A DNA stretch of 64,000 nt from Acidisoma cellulosilyticum (GCF_020621385.1 NZ_JAESVA010000003.1:682001-746000); one strand, 5' to 3'; counted from the first letter of the stretch, positions 8,999 through 17,455 are shown. Notes: generated from the letters alone by a model not told the origin. Program-made: numbers and translations.

Positions 8999-10009
8999 AT
9001 GAAAGCACTCCTCTGCCCCGAACCCGGCAAGCTTCGCCTGATTGAGCGCGAGGCGCCCAAGGTGGGCGCGGGGGATGTGCTGCTGCGTGTCCGCCGTGTC
9101 GGCATCTGCGGCACGGACTATCATATCCTCGGCGGCACCCAGCCTTATCTCAGCTATCCGCGTATCATGGGCCACGAACTGGGCGCCGAGATCGTGGCGG
9201 CACCGGCGGGGTCGGGCCTGACCGCCGGCACCACGGCCGTGGTCATCCCTTATCTCAGCTGCGGCCAATGCCGCGCCTGCCAGCGCGGGCTGACCAATTG
9301 CTGCCGCCGCGTCAGCGTGCTCGGCGTACATCAGGACGGCGGCATGACCGAGTATATCGCGGTCCCGGCGCAGAACGTCATCGCGGCCCCTGAACTGACG
9401 CTCGATCAGGCGGCGATGGTGGAGTTTCTGGCGATCGGCGCGCATGGCATTCGCCGTGGCGCCGTACGGTCAGACGATCGCGTGCTGGTCGTGGGCGCGG
9501 GACCCATCGGCATTGCCGCGACGATCTTTGCCTGTGCGCGCGGGGCCGAGGTCACGGTCATGGACCTGCGGCAGGACCGACTGGATTTCGCGCAGCGGGA
9601 ATTGGGCGCTGCCCATACCGTCAAGGCCGGGCCAGAGGCGAAGGCGAAGTTCGAAGCGATCACCGAAGGCGAATTCTTCGACGTGGTGATCGACGCCACC
9701 GGCCATCCGCCGTCCATGAATGCCGGGCTTTTCTATCTCGGCCATGGCGGCCGCTATGTGCTGCTGAGCATCGTGGCAGCCGATATCGCCTTCCCGGACC
9801 CGGAATTCCACAAGCGGGAGACGACGCTCATCGCCAGCCGCAATGCGCTGCCGGATGATTTCGCCGAAGTCATGCGGGCCATCGCGGCGGGGCTGGTGCC
9901 GACATCCGTGCTCGCCAGCCATCGCGCGACGATGGCCGAGGGCGCAGACGCCATTCCGGTCTGGGCGCGGCCCGAGACCGGGGTCATCAAGGCGTTGCTG
10001 GAAGTTTAG
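8999..10009 (+). CDS. Zinc-dependent alcohol dehydrogenase (MDR family)
   Basis: This is a 336-aa medium-chain dehydrogenase. Catalytic zinc ligands C37, H59 and E60 (GICGTD; GHE) are present, as are structural-zinc cysteines C88, C91, C94 and C101/C102 (SCGQCRACQRGLTNCC). The NAD(P) Rossmann motif is VVGAGPIG (about 164-171). Such enzymes oxidise polyols or sugars such as sorbitol, threonine or galactitol; the substrate cannot be fixed. The gene follows the SDR in the same direction, consistent with a small catabolic operon under the divergent GntR regulator. A palindromic repeat begins right after its stop codon. Confidence 0.88.
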   Translation: MKALLCPEPGKLRLIEREAPKVGAGDVLLRVRRVGICGTDYHILGGTQPYLSYPRIMGHELGAEIVAAPAGSGLTAGTTAVVIPYLSCGQCRACQRGLTNCCRRVSVLGVHQDGGMTEYIAVPAQNVIAAPELTLDQAAMVEFLAIGAHGIRRGAVRSDDRVLVVGAGPIGIAATIFACARGAEVTVMDLRQDRLDFAQRELGAAHTVKAGPEAKAKFEAITEGEFFDVVIDATGHPPSMNAGLFYLGHGGRYVLLSIVAADIAFPDPEFHKRETTLIASRNALPDDFAEVMRAIAAGLVPTSVLASHRATMAEGADAIPVWARPETGVIKALLEV

Positions 10010-10010
10010 G

Positions 10011-10235
10011 GCCGTCAGGTTTAGTTGAAACGCCCCCAAATCCGTCGTGCGCGGCTTCATGCCGCGCATCTACCCGTTTGTATAGGCAAGCGGCCGTCTG
10101 GGCGCCTCATCGGGTAGGTCCGCGCAACAAGTGCGCGGATGACGAGGAATAGGATGAGCCATCAATAACAGCGTCGTCCCCGGGCTTGTCCCGGGGATCT
10201 ACCCGCCAGTGTAAAACACGCCGGTGTAAAACACG
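10011..10235. repeat. Palindromic intergenic repeat, two units
   Basis: The first unit (10011-10144) starts GTCAGGTTTAG and contains inverted ends of the form GGGTAGGTCCGCGC / GCGCGGATGA around an ACAAGT loop. It is closely similar to the unit at 60910-61073 and shares its core with those near 17.9, 22.8 and 27.2 kb. A second unit (10172-10205) is a CCCCGGG-cttgt-CCCGGGG hairpin. It is followed by two near copies of a GTGTAAAACACGCC element (about 10208-10238). No ORF is supported here. Confidence 0.75.
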
Positions 10236-10245
10236 CCACCCGAAC

Positions 10246-11031
10246 TCAGCTTTTCTTCATCAAGGTTTTGCGATGGGCCTCGACCACATCCATCGCCTTT
10301 GTCATCTCATCGAACCAGCCGACACGATTGAAATAGGCGCGGACCGTTTCATTCAACCCGCCCGGCGTCTCGTAATTCTGCGGCGGCAGGCCTTCGCCCT
10401 TGCGCTCGGCCGCCAGCGCCAATTCAGCCAGACCCGAATAGAGCGCGCGCACGAAGGGTGTCGCCACGCCGTCGGCGATATCGCGGCTCTTCAGCCAGTC
10501 GATCACCGTATTCTGTAGCTGGAAATGCGCTGACATCAGCCCCGTCGCCATGCTGATCGTATCGAGATCGGATTCCTGCGCCGGGATCACAAGTTCGCCG
10601 ACCGCACCGAACAGGTCTTCGACCGCGGCATCGGCGGGCGTCATCAGAATCGGCCCCTTGCAGAATTCGACGCCCGGAAGCGGGATCATGCGCACAACGC
10701 GGGTTGCGGGCGCGACATGCTGGCGCAGAACCGCCACCGGCACGCCGGCCAGGAAGCTCACCACGATCTGATCGGCACGGAAGGGCAAGGCGCCGAGATC
10801 GGCGATCTGCTTGGGCAGCACGCCGATGAGGACGATATCGCTTTTTTCGACCACCGCCGCATTGCTCTCCTCCCGCACCGTATTCTGCGGAAAGGCTTCG
10901 ACCAGCGCCTTTGACCGGCTCTCCGACCTTGGCGAGAGGTGATAGCGATGCTCGGCTGCCGCCGTCGTCTGCAGCCCGCGGATCACCGCATCCGCCAAAG
11001 TCCCCGTGCCCACAAATCCCAGATGCGCCAT
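10246..11031 (-). CDS. Pyrroline-5-carboxylate reductase-like protein
   Basis: This 261-aa protein has an N-terminal Rossmann domain (MAHLGFVGTGTLADAVIRGL), a central MIPLPGVEFCKGP segment and a C-terminal ETPGGLNETVRAYF block, like P5C reductase, which makes proline from pyrroline-5-carboxylate with NAD(P)H. The usual GxGNM of ProC is replaced by GTGTLADA, so this may be a paralogue with another imine substrate rather than the main ProC. Its stop lies 10 bp from the palindromic repeat region. The upstream neighbour is an FAD/NAD(P)-binding protein in the same direction, 76 bp away. Confidence 0.72.
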   Translation of the reverse strand: MAHLGFVGTGTLADAVIRGLQTTAAAEHRYHLSPRSESRSKALVEAFPQNTVREESNAAVVEKSDIVLIGVLPKQIADLGALPFRADQIVVSFLAGVPVAVLRQHVAPATRVVRMIPLPGVEFCKGPILMTPADAAVEDLFGAVGELVIPAQESDLDTISMATGLMSAHFQLQNTVIDWLKSRDIADGVATPFVRALYSGLAELALAAERKGEGLPPQNYETPGGLNETVRAYFNRVGWFDEMTKAMDVVEAHRKTLMKKS

Positions 11032-11107
11032 GACCCTGATCCCTGCCTTAAGCTGTATCGCGCGCTTAGGAAGCCGTGATCCGCGCCCATGCGCAACCCA
11101 CCAGCGG

Positions 11108-12544
11108 TCAGATGGACCAGGTGGCGTCGGACGCCTGGGCCGCGACCGCCGCCGGCTTGACCAGGGCAGCCAATTGGCCGGCCAGATATTCCGCCTGCTG
11201 GCGGATATCGGGCACCGCCGTCATCTCCCAGAATGCCCCCTTCGTCACCGGGCCGACCGCGAAAAGCCGGCGGGAAATACCGCCGTCGCGGCCCAGAAGA
11301 GCGCAGGTGCGGGTGATATCGAGGCCGAGCGACAGAGAATCGGGACGCACCATGCCCTGATCCAGCAACCGGCGGACCAGCGGATCGCGGATACGGCCGA
11401 AATCGCTTTCAGGTCCGGAACAATTGATGACACGGCCGACCGACAAGGTTTCCAGATGATCCTTGAAGCGCGGCCGATAGGTAACATCCACGTCACCGGT
11501 CGGTGTCACGGCATAGGTGCGGATACGGCCGGCCTGGATGCGCAACTGGCCGGTGCGCTGGGCTTCGGCGATCCGCGCGGCGACGGGCCCGGAAATGCGA
11601 TGGCGATGCGTATCCCACCAGGGCCGCAGATGGCGCAGGAAGCGCAGGCGATCCTCACGCGGCATGGCCTGCCAGATTTCGGTCGTCAGCGGCCGCAATT
11701 CGTCGATCACCGCCTGCCAGGACCCGCCAGCCTCACGCGCGCGGCGGCTGCGGTCGCGCAGGAACCGCGCCAGACTGGTCAGGCGCGTCGGGAATTCCTC
11801 TGTTTCCGGCAAAGCGGTTTTGACCGGCCCCAAAAGATGGTTCTGCGGCAGCAGGCCCCGGCGGGAGAGGGCGATGATCGGCCCGCGATGCTCCTGATCG
11901 AGCAGCGAGACCACGGTATCGACCGTCGTCAGCCCGGTGCCGATCAGCAGAAGCGGCGCTTGCGGGTCCAGATTGGCCAGCAGATCCGGCGCCCAGGGGT
12001 CAGACCGATAGCTGTCGGTATCATAGAAGCTGGAATCGGCGACCGGCGGCGGGGAAGGCGGGAAATTGCCCACCGCCAGCACCGCGCGGTCCACCTGCAA
12101 AGCCTCACCGTCGCCCAGCGTCAGGACCAGACCGCCACCACGCGGCGCAATATCCCGCACGCTCGCGCGCAGCAGTTCAAGCTGCCCGCAATGGAGGGTC
12201 GACTTCATCTCGGTTTCAAGAAGATCGCTGATATAGCGGCCGAAAATGGCACGCGGCACGAAGGTCGTGGCCAGCGGCTGCAATCCGCCCAATTCCTCTG
12301 ACGAGCGGGTCTTCAGCCAATCGAGGAAATCGGAGGGCCGCGCCTGAAAGGCGCTCATCTTCGCCGCCGGAACATTGAGAAGATGGGAGGAATTGCCAGT
12401 GGAATAAGCCGCACCGCGGCCGAAATGCTCGTTGCGCTCGATAAGAACGATGCGGGTATCGGGGGAACATTGCCGCATCAAATGAAGGGCGAGCAGGGTA
12501 CCGCTGAAGCCGGCGCCGACAATGGCGATGGTTTGTTGGGTCAT
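11108..12544 (-). CDS. FAD/NAD(P)-binding protein (YdhS/HI0933-like)
   Basis: This is a 478-aa protein. A dinucleotide-binding motif lies at the N-terminus (TIAIVGAGFSGTLLALHL, about 5-22), followed by ERNEHFGRGAAYST and LLNVPAAKMSAF. This matches the uncharacterised FAD-NAD(P)-binding family that includes E. coli YdhS. A second nucleotide motif (PLLLIGTGLTTVD) lies near residue 195, and there is a C-terminal GRVINCSGPESD segment. The reaction is unknown; the fold suggests a flavin monooxygenase or oxidoreductase. The ATG overlaps by 4 bp the stop of a doubtful 75-codon ORF. An Rrf2 regulator and an inverted repeat at 12789-12815 lie upstream, suggesting Rrf2 control. Confidence 0.8.
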   Translation of the reverse strand: MTQQTIAIVGAGFSGTLLALHLMRQCSPDTRIVLIERNEHFGRGAAYSTGNSSHLLNVPAAKMSAFQARPSDFLDWLKTRSSEELGGLQPLATTFVPRAIFGRYISDLLETEMKSTLHCGQLELLRASVRDIAPRGGGLVLTLGDGEALQVDRAVLAVGNFPPSPPPVADSSFYDTDSYRSDPWAPDLLANLDPQAPLLLIGTGLTTVDTVVSLLDQEHRGPIIALSRRGLLPQNHLLGPVKTALPETEEFPTRLTSLARFLRDRSRRAREAGGSWQAVIDELRPLTTEIWQAMPREDRLRFLRHLRPWWDTHRHRISGPVAARIAEAQRTGQLRIQAGRIRTYAVTPTGDVDVTYRPRFKDHLETLSVGRVINCSGPESDFGRIRDPLVRRLLDQGMVRPDSLSLGLDITRTCALLGRDGGISRRLFAVGPVTKGAFWEMTAVPDIRQQAEYLAGQLAALVKPAAVAAQASDATWSI

Positions 12545-12768
12545 CCTGATTTCCTGAATGAAAGGGGGTTTCTTTTCGGCCCTCGTCGCAGGGTTTTTCC
12601 GGTCGCGGGGACACGGAACCCGTATGATTTCGAGATCAGTCCTTTTGAAAACACCGTTCCCGAGCCGGCAAACTCCGCATGTGTCATCACGGCAAGGTGA
12701 TGCGCGTTCTGCGGCAGAGACTTTTCCGCCGGATGGCTCACAGGCTGGGGGCTGACATGCGTTTCCAT
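12541..12768 (-). CDS. Doubtful 75-aa ORF, possible leader of the FAD-protein gene
   Basis: This ORF runs from an ATG at 12768 to a TGA that overlaps the FAD-protein start as ATGA, a layout typical of translational coupling. The product is unlike anything I know and ends basic (LRRGPKRNPLSFRKSG). GTGGGGG lies only 1-2 nt before the ATG, which is poor spacing for a ribosome site. It fills most of the 288-bp gap between the Rrf2 gene and the FAD gene. It could equally be untranslated leader. Confidence 0.3.
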   Translation of the reverse strand: METHVSPQPVSHPAEKSLPQNAHHLAVMTHAEFAGSGTVFSKGLISKSYGFRVPATGKTLRRGPKRNPLSFRKSG

Positions 12769-12788
12769 GCCCCCACTATGCCATGATC

Positions 12789-12815
12789 TATTTCCTATTG
12801 GTCAAGTAGAAAATA
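12789..12815. promoter_or_regulatory. Candidate Rrf2-family operator
   Basis: Inverted repeat TATTTCCTA (12789-12797) / TAGAAAATA (12807-12815) has a 9-nt spacer, 8 of 9 positions matching. It is AT-rich in a GC-rich background. It lies just past the stop of the Rrf2 gene and upstream of the FAD-protein gene. Arm length and spacing suit a dimeric Rrf2 regulator; the link is positional. Confidence 0.45.
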
Positions 12816-12832
12816 ACATCACAACGCAAGTT

Positions 12833-13276
12833 TCAGAGAGAAAACACGGCTCCGGCCTCCGGCATGCGGGCCAGATCGGCGAGGGTGCAACCCTCCAGCA
12901 CCGCTGCCGCCGCGTCGCGCACCCGTCTCATCAGATCCGTCAGCTGACAGGTCTCGATGTCCTTGCAGTCCTTGCAGACGGCGAATCTCGTCCGGCTGGC
13001 GCAGGGTGTCAGCGCAATCGGCCCGTCGATGATGCGCATGACGTCGGCGACCGAGATCTGCTCGGGGGGCAGCAACAGCTTGTGACCGCCCACGGGACCG
13101 CGGCGGCTTTGAATGAAACCCTGGTCGCGTAGCTGCACCAGGATCGCCTCCAGAAACTTGCGGGGGGTATTGCTGCGCTCCGCGATGGTCTGCGCACTGG
13201 TCCAACGATCAGCCTCCGCTTCCTCCACAAGGATCAGGATGGCGCGGAGAGCGTATTTAGCGCGACTGGAAAGCAT
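12833..13276 (-). CDS. Rrf2-family transcriptional regulator
   Basis: This 147-aa protein starts at the ATG at 13276 (MLSSRAKYALRAILIL); an in-frame TTG 15 bp earlier is less likely. The winged helix includes NTPRKFLEAILVQLRDQGFIQSRRGPVGGHKL. The segment TPCASRTRFAVCKDCKDIETC carries four cysteines, three of them within CKDCKDIETC. This is typical of Rrf2 proteins that ligate an Fe-S cluster (IscR, NsrR, RirA type), so it may sense iron, nitric oxide or redox state. Downstream on the same strand are an AT-rich inverted repeat and the FAD/NAD(P)-binding protein gene, its probable target. Confidence 0.88.
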   Translation of the reverse strand: MLSSRAKYALRAILILVEEAEADRWTSAQTIAERSNTPRKFLEAILVQLRDQGFIQSRRGPVGGHKLLLPPEQISVADVMRIIDGPIALTPCASRTRFAVCKDCKDIETCQLTDLMRRVRDAAAAVLEGCTLADLARMPEAGAVFSL

Positions 13277-13365
13277 GGTCGGTCCGTACAAAGGCCAGGG
13301 ATTGGCTCATACAATGGAATTTCGGTTTTGGCCTTAGTCCATCTGGTGGGGAAGGGGCCATCAAC

Positions 13366-14265
13366 TCAAGGGCCGGCGGATGGGGTCACCCCAGCGTTAT
13401 TCGCCTTCCGCTCGGCTTCCGCCTTAAGGCGGCGCTCGGTCCAGGCATCCATCAGCTGGATGATCGTCGCGGCCGTCTCCTCGATCGACCGGCGGCTGAC
13501 GTCGATCACCGGCCAGCCACGGCTGGTGCAAAGGCGCTTGGCCCATAACAGCTCGGCCGTCACGGCTTCCAGATCGGTGTAATCGCCCCGGTCCGGCGCC
13601 TGGCCGACCGCGTTATGGGTGCCCAGCATGCGCAGCCGATGGCGGCGGATATCGATCAGCGATTGCGGGTCGAGCGTCAGGCCAACCACGGGGCAATTCG
13701 GCTTGTCCAGCGATTCCGGCACAGCAATGCCCGGCACCAGCGGAATATTGCCGGCCTTGATGCCGCGATTGGCGAGATAGAAGGAGGTCGGCGTTTTGGA
13801 GGAGCGCGAGACGCCGACCAGAATGACGTCGGCCTCGGCGATCCCCGCCTGGGCCTGCCCATCATCATGCGCCAGGACATAATGGATGGCGTCGATGCGC
13901 CGGAAATAGTCGGCGTCCAGAATATATTGCCGCCCCGGCCGGGCGGAGGCCTGCTCGCCCAAATGGTCCTGCAGCATGGTCATGACCTGATCCAGCACAT
14001 GCACGATCGGCACGCCTAACCGGTCGCAGGCCATATCCAATTCGCTGCGCAAGGCGCGATCGACCAGGCTGGACAGAACCGGACCCGGCTCCGCCTGCAA
14101 TCCGTCCAGCACCCGATGCAACTGAAACCGCGTCCGGATCAGGCTCCAGCGATGCGGGACGATCGTCAGATGCTCGAACTGTACGGTCGTCGCGCGGGCG
14201 ATGGCGTTCAGCGTTTCGCCGGTCGCGTCCGAGACAAGATGGAGGTTCAATCGATGCGTGGACAT
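13366..14265 (-). CDS. ppsR: Pyruvate,phosphate dikinase / PEP synthase regulatory protein (DUF299)
   Basis: This 299-aa bifunctional kinase/pyrophosphorylase inactivates and reactivates PEP synthase or pyruvate,phosphate dikinase by ADP-dependent phosphorylation and Pi-dependent dephosphorylation. The family start [18 protein letters not shown] and the P-loop [18 protein letters not shown] (about 153-170) are clear. The ATG at 14265 ([10 protein letters not shown]) fits the family start; the in-frame ATG 42 bp upstream would extend into the origin-like region. It diverges from hemE. The homologue (RP001) flanks the replication origin beside hemE in Caulobacter and Rickettsia, which supports the oriC call next door. 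Confidence 0.93.
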   Translation of the reverse strand: MSTHRLNLHLVSDATGETLNAIARATTVQFEHLTIVPHRWSLIRTRFQLHRVLDGLQAEPGPVLSSLVDRALRSELDMACDRLGVPIVHVLDQVMTMLQDHLGEQASARPGRQYILDADYFRRIDAIHYVLAHDDGQAQAGIAEADVILVGVSRSSKTPTSFYLANRGIKAGNIPLVPGIAVPESLDKPNCPVVGLTLDPQSLIDIRRHRLRMLGTHNAVGQAPDRGDYTDLEAVTAELLWAKRLCTSRGWPVIDVSRRSIEETAATIIQLMDAWTERRLKAEAERKANNAGVTPSAGP

Positions 14266-14573
14266 CTCGTGATCATAACGGGATAAGTGGGGATAAGGGA
14301 GAGCCATCCGGCTTGGGCCGGTGCCGAGCGGGGATAGATGCCGTTTCCAGCGTACATGTGAAGATGTGTACGACCCTAACCGATCTGTAACTGAGTCGTC
14401 ACAGAGTCTTGAGAAGAATCAGCAGTCTAATCACCCCCAAGCCTGTGGAAAACTCTGGGGAGAAAATCTGGGCGAACCGGGTACCCCGCTTTTCCACCCC
14501 CCATCTACCACCCCATCCTTCTTAAAATTCTATACTGACGTAGTAGGGTGTCAGGGCTTCTTTGGGGATAACC
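14266..14573. other. oriC: Candidate chromosomal replication origin (oriC)
   Basis: The 308-bp gap between divergent ppsR and hemE has no ORF. DnaA-box-like 9-mers are seen: TTATCCCCA on the minus strand at 14288-14296 and again at 14563-14571 (one mismatch from TTATCCACA), TTTTCCACA on the minus strand at 14444-14452 (one mismatch), and TTTTCCACC on the plus strand at 14490-14498 (two mismatches). An AT-rich stretch (CTTCTTAAAATTCTATACT, 14519-14537) could be an unwinding element. The hemE/RP001 gap is the established origin position in Caulobacter crescentus and Rickettsia prowazekii. It must also hold both divergent promoters. Confidence 0.65.
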
Positions 14574-15605
14574 GTGAAAAGACTTTTGGACGCATTTCTG
14601 GGGAAAACCACCTGGCCCCCACCTATTTGGCTCATGCGACAGGCCGGAAGATACCTCCCGGAGTATCGCGAACTCCGGTCACAAACTACTGATTTCGTTA
14701 GTTTTTGTCTGGACCCGACACGCGCCTCGACAGCCACGCTCCAGCCGATCCGCCGTTTCGGCATGGACGGCGCAATTCTCTTCAGCGACATCCTGATCCT
14801 GCCCTGGGCTATGGGCCGGGACCTGCGTTTCGATGAAGGCCATGGCCCGCGCCTGCCGCCGCTCCGGACTGTGGATGAAATGCGAAACCTGCAGGTTCAG
14901 GGATTCCTGGAGAAGGTGGAGCCGGTGCTGGAAACCATCCGCCTCACCCGTTCTCGGCTGGCAGCCGACCACCCTGAGACAGCCCTGATCGGCTTCGTTG
15001 GGGCACCCTTTACGGTCGCCTGCTATATGGTCGAGGGCGGCGGCTCGAAGGATTTCGCAGAGACGCGGAAGATGGCCGCCACCGATCCGGACCTGTTCGA
15101 CGCACTCATCGAGCGGATCACCGAGGCCAGCATCGCCTATCTGCTGGCCCAGATCGCGGCCGGCGCCGAAGCCGTCATGCTGTTCGACAGCTGGGCCGGC
15201 CTGCTGTCGCCGTCAGGTTTCGAGAAACATGTCATCCAGCCGACAGCGCGGATCGTGGCTGGCATCAGGCAGCATCACCCTACCATTCCGATCATCGGCT
15301 TTCCGCGTCTCGCCGGCACCATGGTCGCAGCCTATGCGGAAAAGACAGGGGTCAATACCGTGGGGGTCGATACGGCGGCGGACCTCAATCTTGTCAGGCA
15401 GTTGGTGCCGCAGACGGTCGGGCTGCAGGGCAACCTTGATCCCTTTGCTCTTCTAAGCGGGGGTCAGGTGATGGAACAGGAGGCGCGTGCTATCCTAGAC
15501 GCCATGAAGGGTCGCCCCTTCGTTTTCAATCTTGGCCATGGCGTCATGCCGCCGACGCCCCCCGATCATGTGGCAGCCTTGGTCGATTTTATTCGAGGTC
15601 AGTGA
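14574..15605 (+). CDS. hemE: Uroporphyrinogen decarboxylase
   Basis: This 343-aa enzyme converts uroporphyrinogen III to coproporphyrinogen III in heme synthesis. The N-terminal signature PIWLMRQAGRYLPEYRELR (about 17-35) is diagnostic, and the catalytic Asp lies in GAILFSDILILPWA. GFVGAPFTVACYMVEGGGSKDF follows near 140. GTG at 14574 is chosen: GGGG lies 6 nt upstream and the product then starts MKRLLDAFLG. Its stop abuts the GTG of hemH, so the two are an operon. A DnaA-box-like 9-mer lies over the ribosome-binding site, which could couple expression to replication; that is inference. Confidence 0.96.
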   Translation: MKRLLDAFLGKTTWPPPIWLMRQAGRYLPEYRELRSQTTDFVSFCLDPTRASTATLQPIRRFGMDGAILFSDILILPWAMGRDLRFDEGHGPRLPPLRTVDEMRNLQVQGFLEKVEPVLETIRLTRSRLAADHPETALIGFVGAPFTVACYMVEGGGSKDFAETRKMAATDPDLFDALIERITEASIAYLLAQIAAGAEAVMLFDSWAGLLSPSGFEKHVIQPTARIVAGIRQHHPTIPIIGFPRLAGTMVAAYAEKTGVNTVGVDTAADLNLVRQLVPQTVGLQGNLDPFALLSGGQVMEQEARAILDAMKGRPFVFNLGHGVMPPTPPDHVAALVDFIRGQ

Positions 15606-16748
15606 GTGGATCAGATTGCAACCCGTCAGACCGATGCGTCGGTACAGCCGGCTCGGCCGCGGGTTGCGGTCGTGCTCTTCAATCTCGGCGGGCCGGATAA
15701 TCAGGAGGCAGTCAGGCCTTTCCTGATGAACCTGTTCAAGGACCCGGCCATCCTGCGCGTGCCGCCCTTCATCCGCCCGTTTCTGGCCCGCTATATCGCC
15801 CATAAGCGGGTGCCGGTGGCGCAGGAGAATTATCGGCTGATGGGGGGCGGTTCGCCGCTACTGCCTTTGACCGAGCGTCAGGCAGACGCGCTGGAAGCGG
15901 ATCTCTCCCAGGATTGGGACATGAAATGCTTCATCGCCATGCGCTACTGGCATCCGTTCAGCGATGCCGCCGTGGCGGCCGTCAAGGCCTGGCAACCGGA
16001 GGAAATTCTTCTCCTGCCGCTTTATGCGCAATATTCCAGCACAACCACAGGTAGTTCTCTGACCGCCTGGCGGGAAGAAGCGGCCAAGGGCGGTCTCGCG
16101 GTCAAAACCACGACGCTTTGCTGCTGGTTCGAGGACGAGGCTGTGCTGGCCAATGCGGCGCAGCTCGTCCAAGGGACGATTGATGCCGCCAGGGCCGTCC
16201 TGCCCCCTGGCACGCCGCTCAGGGTGTTGTTTTCGGCCCATGGCCTGCCGCAGGTCATCGTCGATCGCGGCGACCCCTATCAGTTCCAGATCGAGGCCTA
16301 TGCGGCCGGCATCCAGCGCCGCCTCTCTGACCCGGGGATCGACAGCCTCGTCTGCTACCAGTCCCGCGCGACGCCGCAGCAATGGCTGACGCCGAGCACG
16401 GATGACGCGGTGATCGAAGCCGGGCGTGACGGTGTGGCGCTGGTCGTGGTGCCGGTCGCTTTCGTCTCCGACCATTCGGAAACCCTGGTCGAGCTCGATA
16501 TCGAATACCGTGACCTCGCGGCCAAGCACGGCGTCCCCGGCTATTTCCGGGCGCCGGTGCAGAATGACGATCCGGGCTTCATCGCGGCGCTGGCCGGGGT
16601 GGCGCGCCGGGCGCTGGCCGTGGGGCCTGGACTCTGCAGCAGCGCTGCCGGCCGACTATGCCCGACGACCCATGGCAACTGCCCCTATGCCCAGGCCGGC
16701 AAACCCGCTTCCGGCTATGACCTGACAAGGACGGCGACACGCGCATGA
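15606..16748 (+). CDS. hemH: Ferrochelatase
   Basis: This 380-aa enzyme inserts Fe(II) into protoporphyrin IX. The active-site histidine is in VLFSAHGLPQ, and the acidic cluster is in VSDHSETLVELDIEYRD. The start is a GTG directly abutting the hemE stop. A cysteine-bearing tail, C344-x7-C352-x6-C359 followed by about 20 residues, exceeds the core family and resembles ferrochelatases with a [2Fe-2S] cluster, as known in Caulobacter and animals. The cluster is inferred. The stop overlaps the HAD gene start by 4 bp (ATGA), indicating coupled translation. Confidence 0.95.
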   Translation: MDQIATRQTDASVQPARPRVAVVLFNLGGPDNQEAVRPFLMNLFKDPAILRVPPFIRPFLARYIAHKRVPVAQENYRLMGGGSPLLPLTERQADALEADLSQDWDMKCFIAMRYWHPFSDAAVAAVKAWQPEEILLLPLYAQYSSTTTGSSLTAWREEAAKGGLAVKTTTLCCWFEDEAVLANAAQLVQGTIDAARAVLPPGTPLRVLFSAHGLPQVIVDRGDPYQFQIEAYAAGIQRRLSDPGIDSLVCYQSRATPQQWLTPSTDDAVIEAGRDGVALVVVPVAFVSDHSETLVELDIEYRDLAAKHGVPGYFRAPVQNDDPGFIAALAGVARRALAVGPGLCSSAAGRLCPTTHGNCPYAQAGKPASGYDLTRTATRA

Positions 16749-17455
16749 TGACGGCTTCTGAAGTTCTGGCCTTACGCGATCAGCCGATCGACCTGGTGAT
16801 TTTCGACTGTGACGGCGTGCTGATCGACAGCGAGGGTCTGGCCAGCATCGTCCTCTCGCGGGAGCTGAACGGGCTCGGCTGGATGATCACGCCGGAAGAA
16901 TGTGAGACGGCCTTTCTGGGCACCTCGCTCCGCGACATCATCCGCCGGACGGAGGAGGCGATCGGTCGCCCGGTGCCGGTCGATTTCGCGCCCCGTTTCT
17001 CGGCTGCCATGGTCAAGGCGCTGAGCGAGGAGGTCGGTGCCATTCCCGGCGCCGCCCAGGCGCTGGAGCAGTTGACCGAAGCCGGCATGGCCTGGCGCGT
17101 CGCCTCCAATTCCAGCCATGCCGAAATGGCGGTCAAGTTCGGCCGCAACGGCATGAAGCATCTGGTCGGCGACCGTCAGCATAGTGCCGAGGACATGATC
17201 AAGATCGGCCTCAACGGCAAGCCGGATCCGCATCTGTTCCTGGCCGCCGCTGCCGCCGCCGGTGTGCCGCCCGAACGCTGCGTCGTGATCGAGGATTCGG
17301 TGCCTGGCTCGCGCGCCGCTAAGGCCGCCGGCATGACCTGCCTCGGCTTTTCGCCGCATGGGTCGGGGACAGAACTCGTCGTGGAAGGCGCCGGCATTTT
17401 CAAGGACATGGCGCAATTGCCGGCGCTGCTCGGGCTGAAACTAGGGCTCGCGTAA
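16745..17455 (+). CDS. HAD-IA family phosphatase
   Basis: This 236-aa haloacid dehalogenase-like hydrolase has motif I FDCDGVLIDSE (about 19-29), motif II VASNSS (about 119-124), a lysine in GLNGKPDPHLF and motif IV VVIEDSVPG. It resembles phosphoglycolate phosphatase and sugar-phosphatase members. The substrate is not determined. It is locked inside the heme cluster by 4-bp and 1-bp overlaps with hemH and hemJ, so it is co-expressed with them. No known heme step needs such an enzyme; removal of a phosphorylated side product is possible but unproven. Confidence 0.88.
   Translation: MMTASEVLALRDQPIDLVIFDCDGVLIDSEGLASIVLSRELNGLGWMITPEECETAFLGTSLRDIIRRTEEAIGRPVPVDFAPRFSAAMVKALSEEVGAIPGAAQALEQLTEAGMAWRVASNSSHAEMAVKFGRNGMKHLVGDRQHSAEDMIKIGLNGKPDPHLFLAAAAAAGVPPERCVVIEDSVPGSRAAKAAGMTCLGFSPHGSGTELVVEGAGIFKDMAQLPALLGLKLGLA

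Noticed and set aside
10169-10245. CRISPR-like tandem repeats
   Set aside because: Only two near copies of a short GTGTAAAACACGCC element without regular spacers; they belong to the palindromic repeat region.
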